NCBI GenBank assembly: GCA_006226495.1 | Contig: SBGU01000023.1 | Span: forward strand, 1 to 64,000 | From: Alphaproteobacteria bacterium | Lineage (GTDB): Bacteria; Pseudomonadota; Alphaproteobacteria; Sphingomonadales; Kordiimonadaceae | Reading direction: 5' to 3' | Length of the DNA: 64,000 bases | In this document: positions 7,856-17,070 of the stretch, piece after piece | Numbering within the stretch: position 1 is the first letter of the stretch | How the letters are laid out: each line of letters starts with the position of its first letter | Notes under the pieces: model-generated | Databases searched by the model: none | Told to the model about the DNA's origin: nothing | Seen by the model: the letters and a program-made list of their open reading frames with translations, nothing else | Position numbers and translations under genes: made by a program

Positions 7856-8572
7856 ATGCGACCGAGCGGCCGTGCCCACGACGAAATGCGTAGCCTCGAG
7901 ATGATCCCGGGTTTTGCCAAACATGCCGAAGGCAGTTGCATGGTGAAATTCGGCGACACCCATGTGCTCGTCACAGCCACGTTCGAGGAACGCGGGCCGT
8001 CGTGGCTGCGCGACAGCGGCCAGGGCTGGATCACCGCCGAATATGGCATGCTGCCGCGGTCGACCCATGGCCGCATGAACCGTGAAGCCGCGCGCGGCGG
8101 CCAGTCGGGCCGCACCCAGGAAATCCAGCGCCTGATCGGCCGGGCCATGCGCGCGGTCGTCGACCTGACGAAACTGAAGGAAAAACAGGTTCGGCTGGAC
8201 TGTGATGTCATCCAGGCCGATGGCGGCACGCGCACGGCCTCGATCTCGGGCGCCTATGTGGCGCTGTACCAGTGTTTCCAGTGGATGCTGGACAAGGGCC
8301 ACCTGGACAGCATGCCGTTTAACGACAGCATCGCCGCGGTTTCCTGTGGCATCTATGAAGGCGCGCCGGTCCTGGACCTGGATTATATCGAGGACAGCGC
8401 GGCCCACACCGATGCCAATTTTGTGCTGACCGGCAAGGGCGGCATTGTCGAGATCCAGGGCACCGCCGAGCAGGAGCCCTTCTCGGAAGAAGAATTCCTG
8501 CGGCTTCTGCGCCTGGCGCGCATCGGTTGCGACCAGATCAAATCGGTCCAGAAAAAAGCACTGGGGCTTTAG
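7856..8572 (+). CDS. rph: Ribonuclease PH
   Basis: A 238-residue phosphorolytic 3'-to-5' exoribonuclease that trims tRNA 3' ends. It has the full RNase PH core ([72 protein letters not shown]) and the C-terminal half with [17 protein letters not shown]. An AAGGAAG site precedes the ATG. It begins a same-strand run rph-rdgB-hemW, a conserved alphaproteobacterial cluster, three bases from rdgB. Confidence 0.97.
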   Translation: MRPSGRAHDEMRSLEMIPGFAKHAEGSCMVKFGDTHVLVTATFEERGPSWLRDSGQGWITAEYGMLPRSTHGRMNREAARGGQSGRTQEIQRLIGRAMRAVVDLTKLKEKQVRLDCDVIQADGGTRTASISGAYVALYQCFQWMLDKGHLDSMPFNDSIAAVSCGIYEGAPVLDLDYIEDSAAHTDANFVLTGKGGIVEIQGTAEQEPFSEEEFLRLLRLARIGCDQIKSVQKKALGL

Positions 8573-8575
8573 GCC

Positions 8576-9178
8576 ATGGCGCGGCATTTCGACGGCAACA
8601 AACTGGTGATCGCCAGCCACAACAAGGGCAAGGTACGCGAGATCGGCGAACTGCTGGCACCCTTCGGCGTTGAGACCGTGTCGGTGGCTGACCTCGGCCT
8701 GCCGGAACCCGTTGAAGATGGTGACACTTTCATTGCCAATGCCGAAATCAAGGCTTTGGCTGCCGCCAGGGCCGCGGGCCTGCCGGCGCTGGCCGACGAC
8801 AGCGGGCTTGAAGTTGCGGCCCTTGACGGAGCGCCGGGCATCTATAGCGCGCGCTGGGCCGGCCCCGAGAAGGATTTCACCCTGGCCATGCAACTGGTGA
8901 ACGACCGTGTTGGCGACAATCCGGACAAACGCGCCAATTTCACCTGCGCCCTGACCCTGGCCTGGCCGGACGGGCATGTGGAAAGCTTTGAAGGCAAGGT
9001 GTTCGGCACCCTCACCTGGCCGATGCGCGGCAAAAAAGGCTTTGGCTACGACCCGGTTTTTGTGCCGGAGGGACATGATGTCACCTTCGCCGAAATGGAA
9101 CCGGCCGACAAACATGCCATGAGCCACCGGGCCATGGCTTTCCGGCAACTGATCGATGCCTGCTTCAAAAACGCCTGA
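8576..9178 (+). CDS. rdgB: RdgB/HAM1 dITP/XTP pyrophosphatase
   Basis: A 200-residue house-cleaning enzyme that hydrolyses dITP, dUTP-like and XTP nucleotides to monophosphates, keeping deaminated purines out of DNA. Family signatures are seen: [14 protein letters not shown] (N-terminal), [24 protein letters not shown] (catalytic Asp and metal site), GFGYDPVF and MSHRAMAF near the end. It starts three bases after rph and overlaps hemW by 23 bases, so the three genes form an operon. Confidence 0.96.
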   Translation: MARHFDGNKLVIASHNKGKVREIGELLAPFGVETVSVADLGLPEPVEDGDTFIANAEIKALAAARAAGLPALADDSGLEVAALDGAPGIYSARWAGPEKDFTLAMQLVNDRVGDNPDKRANFTCALTLAWPDGHVESFEGKVFGTLTWPMRGKKGFGYDPVFVPEGHDVTFAEMEPADKHAMSHRAMAFRQLIDACFKNA

Positions 9179-10367
9179 TATTACAGCGCCTTCGCTGCCT
9201 GCCAGCGACTTCGAGGGGCCGGCCGCCATTTATGTGCACTGGCCCTTCTGCCTGAAAAAATGCCCTTACTGCGATTTCAACAGCCATGTGCGGGACGAGG
9301 TCTCGCACGATCGCTGGCGCGCGGCCCTCGTGCAGGAAATCCGTTATTTTGCAGGGCTTTACCCGAACCTGCATGCCAGCTCGATCTTCTTCGGCGGCGG
9401 TACCCCGAGCCTGATGGAGCCGGAGACGGTGGCGGCGGTGATCGGCGCCGTAAAAAGCGCCTGGGCGCCGGACCGGGATATCGAGATTACCCTGGAGGCT
9501 AACCCCTCGAGCGTGGAAGCCGGGCGTTTCCGGGCCTACAGGGCGGCGGGCGTGAACCGGCTTTCCATGGGAATCCAGTCGCTTAGGGATGATGCCCTCA
9601 AGTTTCTCGGCAGGCTGCACTCAGTGGATGAAGCCCTGAAGGCCCTTGATGTCGCGCGAGACAACTTTGGCCGTGTCAGCTTCGACCTCATCTATGCCCG
9701 GCCCGAGCAAAGCCTGATGGACTGGCGGCAGGAACTGTCGGAAGCGCTGGCCTTTGGCACCAGCCACCTGTCCCTCTATCAGCTAACCATCGAAGAAGGC
9801 ACGGCTTTTTACCACCAGTACAAACGCGGCCAGTTCAGCCTGCCGGATGAGGACGAAGCGGCGGCGCTGTTTGACCTGACGGCGGAGATGACCGAAAGCG
9901 CCGGCCTGCCGGCCTACGAAATATCGAACCATGCCCGCAAGGGTCAGGAATCACAGCATAATCTGGCCTACTGGCAGGGTGATTTTTATGTCGGTATCGG
10001 CCCCGGCGCCCACGGCCGGGTGCCGGCGCCCCAATATGGCGCGGCCACCGCACAGGCGCAGATCAAACGGCCGGAAGACTGGCTGCAGGCGGTCGAAACC
10101 CACGGCCACGGCACCCAGACGGTCGAGCATGTGGATGCCGGTGACCGTTTTGTCGAAGCGCTGATGATGGGATTGCGGCTCCGTGAAGGTGTTGACATCG
10201 GCAACAACTCGGCCCGTTTTGCTGTTGCATCTGCAACAATTCTGGATGAAAGCGCGCTTGAAAATCTGATCGCCAGCGGTCATCTGGCGCGCGACGGCAA
10301 TCGCATCCGCCTGACCGACACCGGCCGACCGCTCCTCAATTACCTTCTTGGGAAGCTGATCGCCTGA
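9156..10367 (+). CDS. hemW: HemW, radical-SAM haem chaperone
   Basis: A 403-residue protein formerly annotated as oxygen-independent coproporphyrinogen oxidase-like. The radical SAM [4Fe-4S] motif [10 protein letters not shown] lies at about residues 31-40, after YVHWPF. Later come [47 protein letters not shown] and a HemN-like C-terminal domain. HemW binds haem and delivers it to respiratory enzymes. The ATG at 9156 lies inside rdgB; the first 20 residues before the core are poorly conserved in such proteins, so a later start is possible. Its 3' end overlaps the convergent lipoprotein gene by 32 bases. Confidence 0.95.
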   Translation: MPASKTPDITAPSLPASDFEGPAAIYVHWPFCLKKCPYCDFNSHVRDEVSHDRWRAALVQEIRYFAGLYPNLHASSIFFGGGTPSLMEPETVAAVIGAVKSAWAPDRDIEITLEANPSSVEAGRFRAYRAAGVNRLSMGIQSLRDDALKFLGRLHSVDEALKALDVARDNFGRVSFDLIYARPEQSLMDWRQELSEALAFGTSHLSLYQLTIEEGTAFYHQYKRGQFSLPDEDEAAALFDLTAEMTESAGLPAYEISNHARKGQESQHNLAYWQGDFYVGIGPGAHGRVPAPQYGAATAQAQIKRPEDWLQAVETHGHGTQTVEHVDAGDRFVEALMMGLRLREGVDIGNNSARFAVASATILDESALENLIASGHLARDGNRIRLTDTGRPLLNYLLGKLIA

Positions 10368-11724
10368 GGGCGCGCAGGCTGTAGCCGAACGCCGGGAAGG
10401 CGCCCGGTGCGGCATCCACCACCCTGAAACCACCCTTCTGGATTTCGAGCACGGCCAGTTCGCGTTCGTTGGTGCCGTCCGGCAGCAGCCGGAACAGGCC
10501 GTCGAGACCGACAAAACCGCGGTCGTCGGTCAGCCGGTCGAGGCTGAAGGGTTCGTCGCCCGGCTCGCCGGTCCAGTCGCGCGCCAAGGCGGCCACAAGG
10601 CTCATGGCATCATAGGCAAGCGTTGTGATGCGCGGCGGGTCGATATCATACAGGTTTTTGAAACGCGCCAGGAATTTGGCCGGCGCTTCGGGCGCGGGAG
10701 CCGCGAACCAGGCGCCCTGCAGGGGCGGTTCACGCACCAGGCTCGGGTCATTCCAGAGGCCGGTCCCGACAAATTTCACCGTAGCCGGATCGATCTCGTA
10801 AAAAGGCAACAAGGGGGCGACCGTGCGCAAGAGCGAGCCACCTTCCGGCAGCATCACCACATCATAGGGCACGGGATCAAGGGTCTCGCTTTTTTCCAGC
10901 CGGTCGGCGATTTCGTCGGTGGTATCGTCGCGGAGCGAACGCAGATAATCGATCTCGCCCTTCAGCGCGCGGGTGCGGGCATCATAATTGGCGAGGCGTT
11001 TCACCGGGTTGAACACAGAATCCGGGTCGGCGGGATAGCGTTCCATGGCGGTGACCCGCCCGCCACCGGCGCTGACCGCATCACCAAAAGCCGCGCGCAC
11101 CCGGTCGCCATAAAGGCCGTCCGGCAACAGCGCTGCATAACGCCGCTTGCCCTGGTCGAGGGTGAAATCGATCACGCGCTGCACTTCGGCTTCCGGCATG
11201 AAACCCAGGATGAAACGGCCCGGCGCCGCCACCTGCGCGTCGTTCGAAAAGCCGAGGAGCGGGATCTTGTGGCGGGCAAGCACAGCACCCGCGGCTTCGA
11301 CATTATCAGCCAGCAAGGGGCCGATGACGATGCGGGCCCCGGCCTTCACGGCCTGTTCGGCGGCATCGGCGGCTTCAGCGGGTTCGGCGCGGGTATCGAA
11401 GGGCAGCAGAACCAGCCGCGGGTCGTAGGCATCGAACAGCGCCATGGTCGCGGCTTTGAGAAGCGCGTCGCCCGCGTCGCGCTCTGGCCCCGACAGCGGC
11501 AAGAGGATCGCCACCTTCAGGGTGCCCTTCGCGGGCGTGGTCAGGCTTTCCTGTGCGGGTTCGTCCCCTTGGCCCAGTTGCTGAGGCTGGCTGGAATGCG
11601 GGCGGTCCGGCGCCTTGATGCGCACAGCGGGTTTTTCCCCGTCACCACCACAGGCGGCAAGGCTCAGGCTCACGGCAAAAATGGCGAGCAATCTGGTTAA
11701 ATCTCTGATGCCTCTTGCAACCAT
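10336..11724 (-). CDS. Penicillin-binding protein activator (LpoA/LppC-like) lipoprotein
   Basis: A 462-residue lipoprotein with a lipobox (SLSLAACGG, Cys about residue 25), a low-complexity linker, then a periplasmic-binding-protein-type fold (LKVAILLPLSGPERDAGDALLKAATMALFDAYDPRL, RIVIGPLLADNVEAAGAVLARHKIPLLGFSND) through the end. That is the LppC / penicillin-binding protein activator family often placed before rsmI in proteobacteria. In gammaproteobacteria LpoA stimulates PBP1A; in alphaproteobacteria the role is inferred. It is divergent from rsmI and convergent with hemW, overlapping it by 32 bases. Confidence 0.85.
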   Translation of the reverse strand: MVARGIRDLTRLLAIFAVSLSLAACGGDGEKPAVRIKAPDRPHSSQPQQLGQGDEPAQESLTTPAKGTLKVAILLPLSGPERDAGDALLKAATMALFDAYDPRLVLLPFDTRAEPAEAADAAEQAVKAGARIVIGPLLADNVEAAGAVLARHKIPLLGFSNDAQVAAPGRFILGFMPEAEVQRVIDFTLDQGKRRYAALLPDGLYGDRVRAAFGDAVSAGGGRVTAMERYPADPDSVFNPVKRLANYDARTRALKGEIDYLRSLRDDTTDEIADRLEKSETLDPVPYDVVMLPEGGSLLRTVAPLLPFYEIDPATVKFVGTGLWNDPSLVREPPLQGAWFAAPAPEAPAKFLARFKNLYDIDPPRITTLAYDAMSLVAALARDWTGEPGDEPFSLDRLTDDRGFVGLDGLFRLLPDGTNERELAVLEIQKGGFRVVDAAPGAFPAFGYSLRALRRSASQEGN

Positions 11725-11843
11725 ATGCAGCCTTGGTGTTTTGTGGCCTTGGGCCGGTCCGGTTTCGATCGCGCAAAATTACCCGGGCGCACCCTATCGG
11801 GAAACACCCAAACTGTAAATCACCGTAACTGTGGAAGCAAAAG

Positions 11844-12716
11844 ATGGCTGAAATCAGATGCACCCAAAAAATCGGCCCCGGCCTTTATGTGGTGGCAACC
11901 CCCATCGGCAACCTTGCTGACCTGTCGACCCGTGCCCGCCATGTGCTGGAGAATGTCGACCTGATCGCCTGCGAGGATACGCGGGTCAGCGGCATGCTTC
12001 TGACCAGTTACCTGATCAAAAAGCCGCTGGTGCCCTATCACGACCATAATGCCGCCCGCGAACGCCCGAAACTCTTGGCCGCCATCGCGGAAGGCAAGGC
12101 CGTGGCGCTGATATCGGACGCCGGCACCCCCCTGATTTCCGACCCCGGTTACAAGCTGGTGGCCGAAGCCCAAGACGCCGGCCATTATGTCACCGCCATT
12201 CCGGGCGCCTGTGCCGCCATCACCGCGCTATCCATGGCCGGCCTGCCGACCGACCGGTTCATTTTCCTGGGTTTCCCGCCAGTGAAAACCAAGGCCCGGC
12301 AGGACTGGTTCACCGCCGAAGCCGGCCTTGAGGCCAGCCTGGTGTTTTATGAAAGTGCCAAGCGCCTGCCGGACTGTATGCAGGATGCCTTCACCGCCCT
12401 GGGCCCCCGCCCCGCCGCCGTGTGCCGGGAACTGACCAAGAAGTTCGAGGAAGTGCGCCGTGGCACGCTCGAAGAACTGGCGGCACACTATGCCGAAGCC
12501 GGCGCCCCCAAAGGCGAGGTGGTTGTGGTGATCGGTGGTGCCGAACATTATAAGTCGTCCGAGACAACTGAACTGGAAACCACCCAGATTCTTAAAGTGG
12601 CACTTGAACATATGAGTGTGAAGACAGCCGCCGCCTTTGTGGCGGAATTGACGGGTGCGCGCAAAAAAGACGTTTATAACCAGGCGCTTGAGCTTTCCGG
12701 CGCAAGCGGCGCATGA
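11844..12716 (+). CDS. rsmI: RsmI, 16S rRNA (cytidine-1402-2'-O)-methyltransferase
   Basis: A 290-residue tetrapyrrole-methylase-fold enzyme that methylates the ribose of C1402 in the ribosomal P site. It shows [62 protein letters not shown] and [16 protein letters not shown] near the end. GGAAG precedes the ATG. Its stop overlaps the yraN start (ATGA), and the order rsmI-yraN-gshB with the divergent PBP activator is conserved. Confidence 0.97.
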   Translation: MAEIRCTQKIGPGLYVVATPIGNLADLSTRARHVLENVDLIACEDTRVSGMLLTSYLIKKPLVPYHDHNAARERPKLLAAIAEGKAVALISDAGTPLISDPGYKLVAEAQDAGHYVTAIPGACAAITALSMAGLPTDRFIFLGFPPVKTKARQDWFTAEAGLEASLVFYESAKRLPDCMQDAFTALGPRPAAVCRELTKKFEEVRRGTLEELAAHYAEAGAPKGEVVVVIGGAEHYKSSETTELETTQILKVALEHMSVKTAAAFVAELTGARKKDVYNQALELSGASGA

Positions 12717-13075
12717 GCGAAAGCCGCAAAGACGCCGAGAGGCGCGGCCGCCGGGCCGAAAGCCTGGCCGCCTTGTGGCTCAGGCTCAAGGGTTACCGCA
12801 TCGTCGCGCGCCGGTTCCGGGGTCGCACGGGGGAACTGGACCTGATTGCCCGGCGCGGAAGCCGCATTGCCATCATCGAAGTGAAGGCCCGGCCATCGGT
12901 CACGCTCGCCCTTGAGGCCATCACCGCCCACCAGCGCCGGCGCATCGAACGCGCGGCTGAAGAATGGCTGGCCCGGCAGCACTCAGGCGCCTTTTCACTG
13001 AGGTTTGATGTGATTGCCATTGTACCAGGGCGCCTGCCAACCCATATCATGGACGCCTGGCGCCCATCGGCGTAA
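12713..13075 (+). CDS. yraN: YraN family (UPF0102) putative endonuclease
   Basis: A 120-residue protein with a PD-(D/E)XK nuclease core: [19 protein letters not shown], then [21 protein letters not shown], where the Asp and the Glu-x-Lys are the expected metal and catalytic residues. The family is widespread and its biochemical role is not settled. It is translationally coupled to rsmI through ATGA. It lies 57 bases upstream of gshB. Confidence 0.93.
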   Translation: MSESRKDAERRGRRAESLAALWLRLKGYRIVARRFRGRTGELDLIARRGSRIAIIEVKARPSVTLALEAITAHQRRRIERAAEEWLARQHSGAFSLRFDVIAIVPGRLPTHIMDAWRPSA

Positions 13076-13132
13076 AAGACATCAGGGACAACCCGTCGCC
13101 ATGCGTTCGGCGAACAGACAACAGAGGCCTTT

Positions 13133-14095
13133 ATGACAGCACAGAACCTCAAGGTCGCGGTCCAGATGGACCCGATGCATGGCATCAATATCGACGGCGA
13201 CAGCAGTTTTGCGCTTTCCCTTGAGGCCCAGGCCCGCGGGCACGAGCTGTGGCATTATCTGGTCGATGACATGAGCTACCGCGACGGGCGGGTGTATGCC
13301 AGGGCCCACCGCATGATCGTGCGCCGCGAAAAGGGCAATCATTACAGCTTCGGCGACACGGAAACGGTCGACCTGTCGGACATGGATGTGATCCTGATGC
13401 GGCAGGACCCGCCGTTTGACATGGCCTATATCACCGCCACCCACATGCTGGAGCTCATTCACCCGAAAACCCTGGTGGTGAACGACCCGGTGTCGGTCAG
13501 GAACGCGCCCGAGAAGCTGTTTGTGACCAAATTCCCGGACCTGATGCCGCCGACCCTGATCACCCGCCGCCTGGATGAAGTGAAGGCCTTCCGCGCCGAG
13601 CATGGCGAGATCGTCATCAAGCCGCTGTTCGGCAATGGCGGCGAGGGTATTTTCCACCTGAAAGAGGACGATTCCAACCTTTCAAGCCTGATGGAAATGT
13701 TCCTGGAACGCACGCGCGAGCCGGTGATGGTGCAGAAATTCCTGAAGGAAGTGCGGGGCGGCGACAAACGCATCATCCTGATCGACGGCGAACCGCTGGG
13801 CGCCATCAACCGCGTGCCGGCGAAGGGCGAGATTCGCTCGAATCTGGTGGCGGGCGGCACGGCGGAGAAAACCGAGCTGACCGACCGCGAACGCGAGATT
13901 TGTGAACGGCTGAAGCCGGAACTCAAAAAACAGGGGCTGGTTTTTGTCGGCATCGACGTGATCGGCGGCTGGCTCACCGAAGTCAATGTCACCTCCCCCA
14001 CCGGCATCATCGCCGCCAACCGCTTCGGCGGCCTGAAACTGGAAGCCGACATCTGGAACGTGATCGAAGCCAAGGTCGCGAAGGCCAGGGGCTGA
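13133..14095 (+). CDS. gshB: Glutathione synthetase
   Basis: A 320-residue cytoplasmic ATP-grasp enzyme joining gamma-glutamylcysteine and glycine. Features: [20 protein letters not shown] at the N-terminus, the [16 protein letters not shown] loop, LPTLITRR-type ATP-grasp entry at about 140, GNGGEGIF as the glycine-rich loop and [10 protein letters not shown] near the end, all typical of proteobacterial GshB. AGAGG precedes the ATG. It closes the rsmI-yraN-gshB run and is followed by a long gene-free stretch. Confidence 0.97.
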   Translation: MTAQNLKVAVQMDPMHGINIDGDSSFALSLEAQARGHELWHYLVDDMSYRDGRVYARAHRMIVRREKGNHYSFGDTETVDLSDMDVILMRQDPPFDMAYITATHMLELIHPKTLVVNDPVSVRNAPEKLFVTKFPDLMPPTLITRRLDEVKAFRAEHGEIVIKPLFGNGGEGIFHLKEDDSNLSSLMEMFLERTREPVMVQKFLKEVRGGDKRIILIDGEPLGAINRVPAKGEIRSNLVAGGTAEKTELTDREREICERLKPELKKQGLVFVGIDVIGGWLTEVNVTSPTGIIAANRFGGLKLEADIWNVIEAKVAKARG

Positions 14096-14225
14096 ACGGG
14101 CAGAAGCGGCGGGGCCTTGATGGCCCTGACCAGCCACACCGGTACGTCATCCCGGTGATACAGGGTTGGCGCCCACACCACCTGATCCCGGAATCAAGTC
14201 TACTGGATTTGCACTTCGCCCCACG

Positions 14226-14256
14226 TCCTGCCCTTCGACAGGCTCAGGGCGAACGG
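14226..14256 (+). repeat. Interspersed REP-like repeat, copy 1
   Basis: It contains CCTTCGACAGGCTCAGGGCG, the core seen again at 14420, 20504, 56978 and 57030. This sequence type is common in intergenic DNA of alphaproteobacteria and other proteobacteria; translated, it gives FALSLSKG-like peptides that often contaminate gene predictions. Confidence 0.85.
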
Positions 14257-14419
14257 CGTCGCGGGGTCACAGCCACGGGGCTTATAGTGTGCCACACCGG
14301 CCTTACCAGCCACACCAGGAATGTCGCTGCCCCTGGGAACGCACAATTTAATCTATATATTACTGATAGTTAGTGAAGGCTTGGCTCGACCAGCAATACC
14401 CTGCCATCCTAAACACCGT

Positions 14420-14447
14420 CGTTCGCCCTGAGCCTGTCGAAGGGCAG
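14420..14447 (-). repeat. Interspersed REP-like repeat, copy 2 (inverted)
   Basis: Inverse orientation of the same core (GTTCGCCCTGAGCCTGTCGA onward). Together with copy 1 it could pair into a long hairpin with a loop of about 160 bases. Confidence 0.85.
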
Positions 14448-14547
14448 GATGACAGGGCGAAGGTCAGGCCCCAGCATGATATTGCTGCCCCTGACCAGAG
14501 GGCCGGAGCATCATAGGGTACAGATCGCCCTGATAGATGTCGCATAG

Positions 14548-14570
14548 ATTCCGGGGTCAAGCCCCGGAAT
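14548..14570. repeat. Perfect short hairpin repeat
   Basis: ATTCCGGGG and CCCCGGAAT are separated by TCAAG. This 'CCGGGGTCAAGCCCCGG' type is a frequent intergenic element in alphaproteobacteria. A decayed relative (CCCGGAATCAAG) lies at about 14188. Confidence 0.7.
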
Positions 14571-14639
14571 GACAATGAGGTGGTATGGGGGAGCACAGAT
14601 AGCTGAGTTTTAACACAACTATCTGTTTCTAAATAGCTT

Positions 14640-15548
14640 TCAGAAACCGCAAACGCCGAGTTTGCTGCAGAGTTCGTCCAGTTCCTCGAGCGTTTCGTAA
14701 GCAATTACCACACGGCCGCCCTCGCCTTCATGGTCGATGGAGACCTTGAGGCCGGTGGCGGCGCTCAGGTCTTTCTCAAGGGCCACGGTATCGGCGTCCT
14801 TTTTCTTGGCCCCACCGCTGCCGCCCGGGCGCGGTTCGCGTTTGACCCGGCCTTTGGCTTCATTGGCGAGCGCTTCGGTCTGGCGCACGCTCAGGCCTTC
14901 GGCGACCACACGTGCGGCAAGGCCGGCGGGGTCGTCAGCACCGATGAGCGCACGGGCATGGCCCATGGAAATCTCGCCGGCGTCGACCATATTCTGCACT
15001 TTTTCGGGCAGACCCAGAAGCCGCATCAGGTTGGTGACATGGCTGCGGCTTTTGCCGACAATTTCTGCCACCGCCTCCTGCGTATGGCCAAATTCTTCCA
15101 TCAAGCGCTTGAAAGCAATGGCTTCTTCAATCGCGGTCAGGTCCTGGCGCTGGATGTTTTCGATGATCGCGATTTCGAGGACTTCGGCGTCCGTCAGGTC
15201 GCGCACCACCACCGGCACTTCATGGATGCCGGCCTTCTGCGACGCGCGCCAGCGGCGTTCACCGGCGACGATCTGGTATTTGTTCGGGCCGATTTCCCGC
15301 ACCAGGATCGGCTGCAGAAGGCCCTTTTCCTTGATCGACGCCGCAAGCTCGGCGAGCGCGGTTTCATCGAACCGGTGGCGCGGCTGTGCGGCGTTGCGTT
15401 CCAGGAACTCGATCGGCAGCAGGCGGCGGCCCGACGGTGCGGCACCCGGTGCGCCGGTGTCCGTGTCGTCTGCCTGAAGCGCCGGGCGGTCGTCGGCCAG
15501 CAATGCGGACAGGCCTTTGCCGAGGCCCTTGCGTGGGGTTTTTACCAT
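14640..15548 (-). CDS. parB: ParB chromosome-partitioning protein
   Basis: A 302-residue CTP-dependent DNA clamp that loads at parS. Domains: N-terminal ParA-interacting segment (RKGLGKGLSALLADD), CTPase/N-terminal domain with ERNAAQPRHRFDE, GLLQPILVR and GERRWRAS, helix-turn-helix (about 150-200, IAFKRLMEEFGHTQEAVAEIVGKSRSHVTNLMRLLGLP) and a C-terminal dimerisation domain. It lies 34 bases after parA in the operon mnmG-rsmG-parA-parB. Its binding sites are the four parS copies at 16710-19451. Confidence 0.97.
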   Translation of the reverse strand: MVKTPRKGLGKGLSALLADDRPALQADDTDTGAPGAAPSGRRLLPIEFLERNAAQPRHRFDETALAELAASIKEKGLLQPILVREIGPNKYQIVAGERRWRASQKAGIHEVPVVVRDLTDAEVLEIAIIENIQRQDLTAIEEAIAFKRLMEEFGHTQEAVAEIVGKSRSHVTNLMRLLGLPEKVQNMVDAGEISMGHARALIGADDPAGLAARVVAEGLSVRQTEALANEAKGRVKREPRPGGSGGAKKKDADTVALEKDLSAATGLKVSIDHEGEGGRVVIAYETLEELDELCSKLGVCGF

Positions 15549-15582
15549 AAGAACTTACCCTAAGTTATTGTTTTTATTTGAT

Positions 15583-16380
15583 TTATGCAGCCGCTTTGCG
15601 GTCGCGGCCCAAAACTTCCCGCGCGAGGCGGATATAGGCCTGGCTGCCAACACAGCGGTGGTCATACAGAAGCGCCGGTTTGCCGTGGCTCGGTGCTTCG
15701 GAGATGCGCACATTGCGCGGGATAACGGTTTTATAGACCTTGTCGCCCAGATAGTCGCGCACATCGCCCGCTACCTGGTCCGACAGGTTGTTGCGCTTGT
15801 CGAACATGGTCAGCACCACACCATTGATGGAAAGGTGCGGGTTAAGGCTCGCACGCACCTGCTCAACGGTTTTGAGGAGGAGGCTGAGGCCTTCAAGCGC
15901 AAAAAACTCGCACTGCAGCGGCACCAGCACCGAATCGGCCGCCACGAGGGCATTGATGGTCAGCAAGGACAGGGACGGCGGGCAATCGATCAGCACATAA
16001 TCGTAAGTATCGCGCGCAACGGCCTTTTCCATGGCATAACGCAGGCGGAAATTGCGGTGCGGCAGCTCTGCGAGTTCAAGATCGGCACCGGACAGGTCAA
16101 CGGTGGACGGAATGATGCTCAGGTTCGGCACTTCCGTGGGCATGACAGCGTCCTCGAGGGGCGCAGCGCCCAGAACCACGTCATAGGAGGTGATTTCGCG
16201 GGCCGACCGGTCGATGCCGAGGCCCGTGCTGGCGTTGCCCTGCGGGTCCAGATCCAGAACCAGCACCCGTTTCTTGACCGCGGCCATGGCGGTGGCAAGG
16301 TTGATGGCCGTCGTCGTTTTACCGACTCCGCCCTTCTGGTTGGCAACCGCAATGATATGTGCACCAGCCCCGTGCTGCAT
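15583..16380 (-). CDS. parA: ParA chromosome-partitioning ATPase
   Basis: A 265-residue Walker-type ATPase with the deviant Walker A motif KGGVGKTTTAINLA (about 16-29), Walker A' DLDPQGNASTGLG and Walker B YVLIDCPPSLSLLTINAL. ParA binds DNA as an ATP dimer and moves the ParB-parS complex. A GGGAG-rich stretch precedes the ATG. It follows rsmG by 50 bases and precedes parB by 34, in the standard alphaproteobacterial order. Confidence 0.97.
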   Translation of the reverse strand: MQHGAGAHIIAVANQKGGVGKTTTAINLATAMAAVKKRVLVLDLDPQGNASTGLGIDRSAREITSYDVVLGAAPLEDAVMPTEVPNLSIIPSTVDLSGADLELAELPHRNFRLRYAMEKAVARDTYDYVLIDCPPSLSLLTINALVAADSVLVPLQCEFFALEGLSLLLKTVEQVRASLNPHLSINGVVLTMFDKRNNLSDQVAGDVRDYLGDKVYKTVIPRNVRISEAPSHGKPALLYDHRCVGSQAYIRLAREVLGRDRKAAA

Positions 16381-16430
16381 TCCCCGTCACTCCCTGTGGG
16401 TGGGCAAAGAAGTGCCCTAAATTCAGTCTT

Positions 16431-17054
16431 CTAGCGCTTTTTTATACCGGAAAGCCTGAGGACCACCCCACCCGTGTCCGACAGGCTCTTGTACCGGTTA
16501 ACGGTCATCTTCCAACAGCTTGCAGCTTCGGTCAATTCCTCATCCGCGCCTTCCCCCTTCAGGAGCCACATTTCCGTGGTCTCGCCCAGGAACGGCGCCG
16601 CCCAGTTCATCAGTTGCAGCACCCGCGCACAGGCGCGGGAAGTGACGATATCGACCGGAAACGGCGGGATTTCCTCAATGCGCACATTGTGAATGGTCGC
16701 GTCAGCCGATGTTTCACGTGAAACCTGGTTCATAAAAATGCATTTGCGGCCGTTGGCTTCGACCATATGCGCCTGCCCCACGCCCATAACGGCGAGCACC
16801 AAAGCCGGGAAACCGGCGCCGGAGCCGATGTCCAGCATGGTCAGCTTGCGGTCGCCATAAACGCTGTGCAGATGTCTGGCCATCTGGGCCGAATCGAGGA
16901 AATGGCGGCGCCACATGTCATCCAGGGTCGAATTGGCGACCAGGTTCTTGGCTTTCTGCCATTTGGCCAACAGGCCGGCATAGGTTTCAAGCCTGGCGAG
17001 TGTTTCACGTGAAACACCGGTGTCGGCGGCAAACTCTTGAGGGCCGTAAGGCAT
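16431..17054 (-). CDS. rsmG: RsmG, 16S rRNA (guanine-527-N7)-methyltransferase
   Basis: A 207-residue SAM-dependent methyltransferase (GidB). The SAM motif is LDIGSGAGFPALVLAVMG (about 72-90) and the acidic post-motif residue is in MVEANGRKCIFM. Two parS sites lie inside the coding sequence; read in this frame each encodes V-S-R-E-T (about residues 13-18 and 111-115). It starts 16 bases after the mnmG stop, in an operon with mnmG, parA and parB. Confidence 0.97.
   Translation of the reverse strand: MPYGPQEFAADTGVSRETLARLETYAGLLAKWQKAKNLVANSTLDDMWRRHFLDSAQMARHLHSVYGDRKLTMLDIGSGAGFPALVLAVMGVGQAHMVEANGRKCIFMNQVSRETSADATIHNVRIEEIPPFPVDIVTSRACARVLQLMNWAAPFLGETTEMWLLKGEGADEELTEAASCWKMTVNRYKSLSDTGGVVLRLSGIKKR
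16710..16725. other. parS: parS site 1 (inside rsmG)
   Basis: TGTTTCACGTGAAACC matches the 16-base parS palindrome at 15 positions (last base differs). ParB nucleation site. Confidence 0.85.
17001..17016. other. parS: parS site 2 (inside rsmG)
   Basis: TGTTTCACGTGAAACA, a perfect 16-base parS palindrome, at the 5' end of the rsmG coding sequence. Confidence 0.93.
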
Positions 17055-17070
17055 ACGGGACTGGCTCCGC

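Larger units (their letters stand above)
14096..14639. other. Gene-free, repeat-rich region between gshB and parB
   Basis: This 544-base stretch has no credible gene. It holds two inverted copies of the interspersed GACAGGCTCAGGGCGAAC repeat (14226-14256 and 14420-14447), a perfect hairpin at 14548-14570, and degenerate copies of a second motif (ACCAGCCACACC at about 14128 and 14308). The block just before parB (14580-14639) is AT-richer. It may be a nest of decayed short mobile elements. Confidence 0.7.

Noticed and set aside
14360-14704. Minus-strand frame in the gshB-parB gap
   Set aside because: Made of repeat translations (LSSCPSTGSGRT-like) and overlaps parB.
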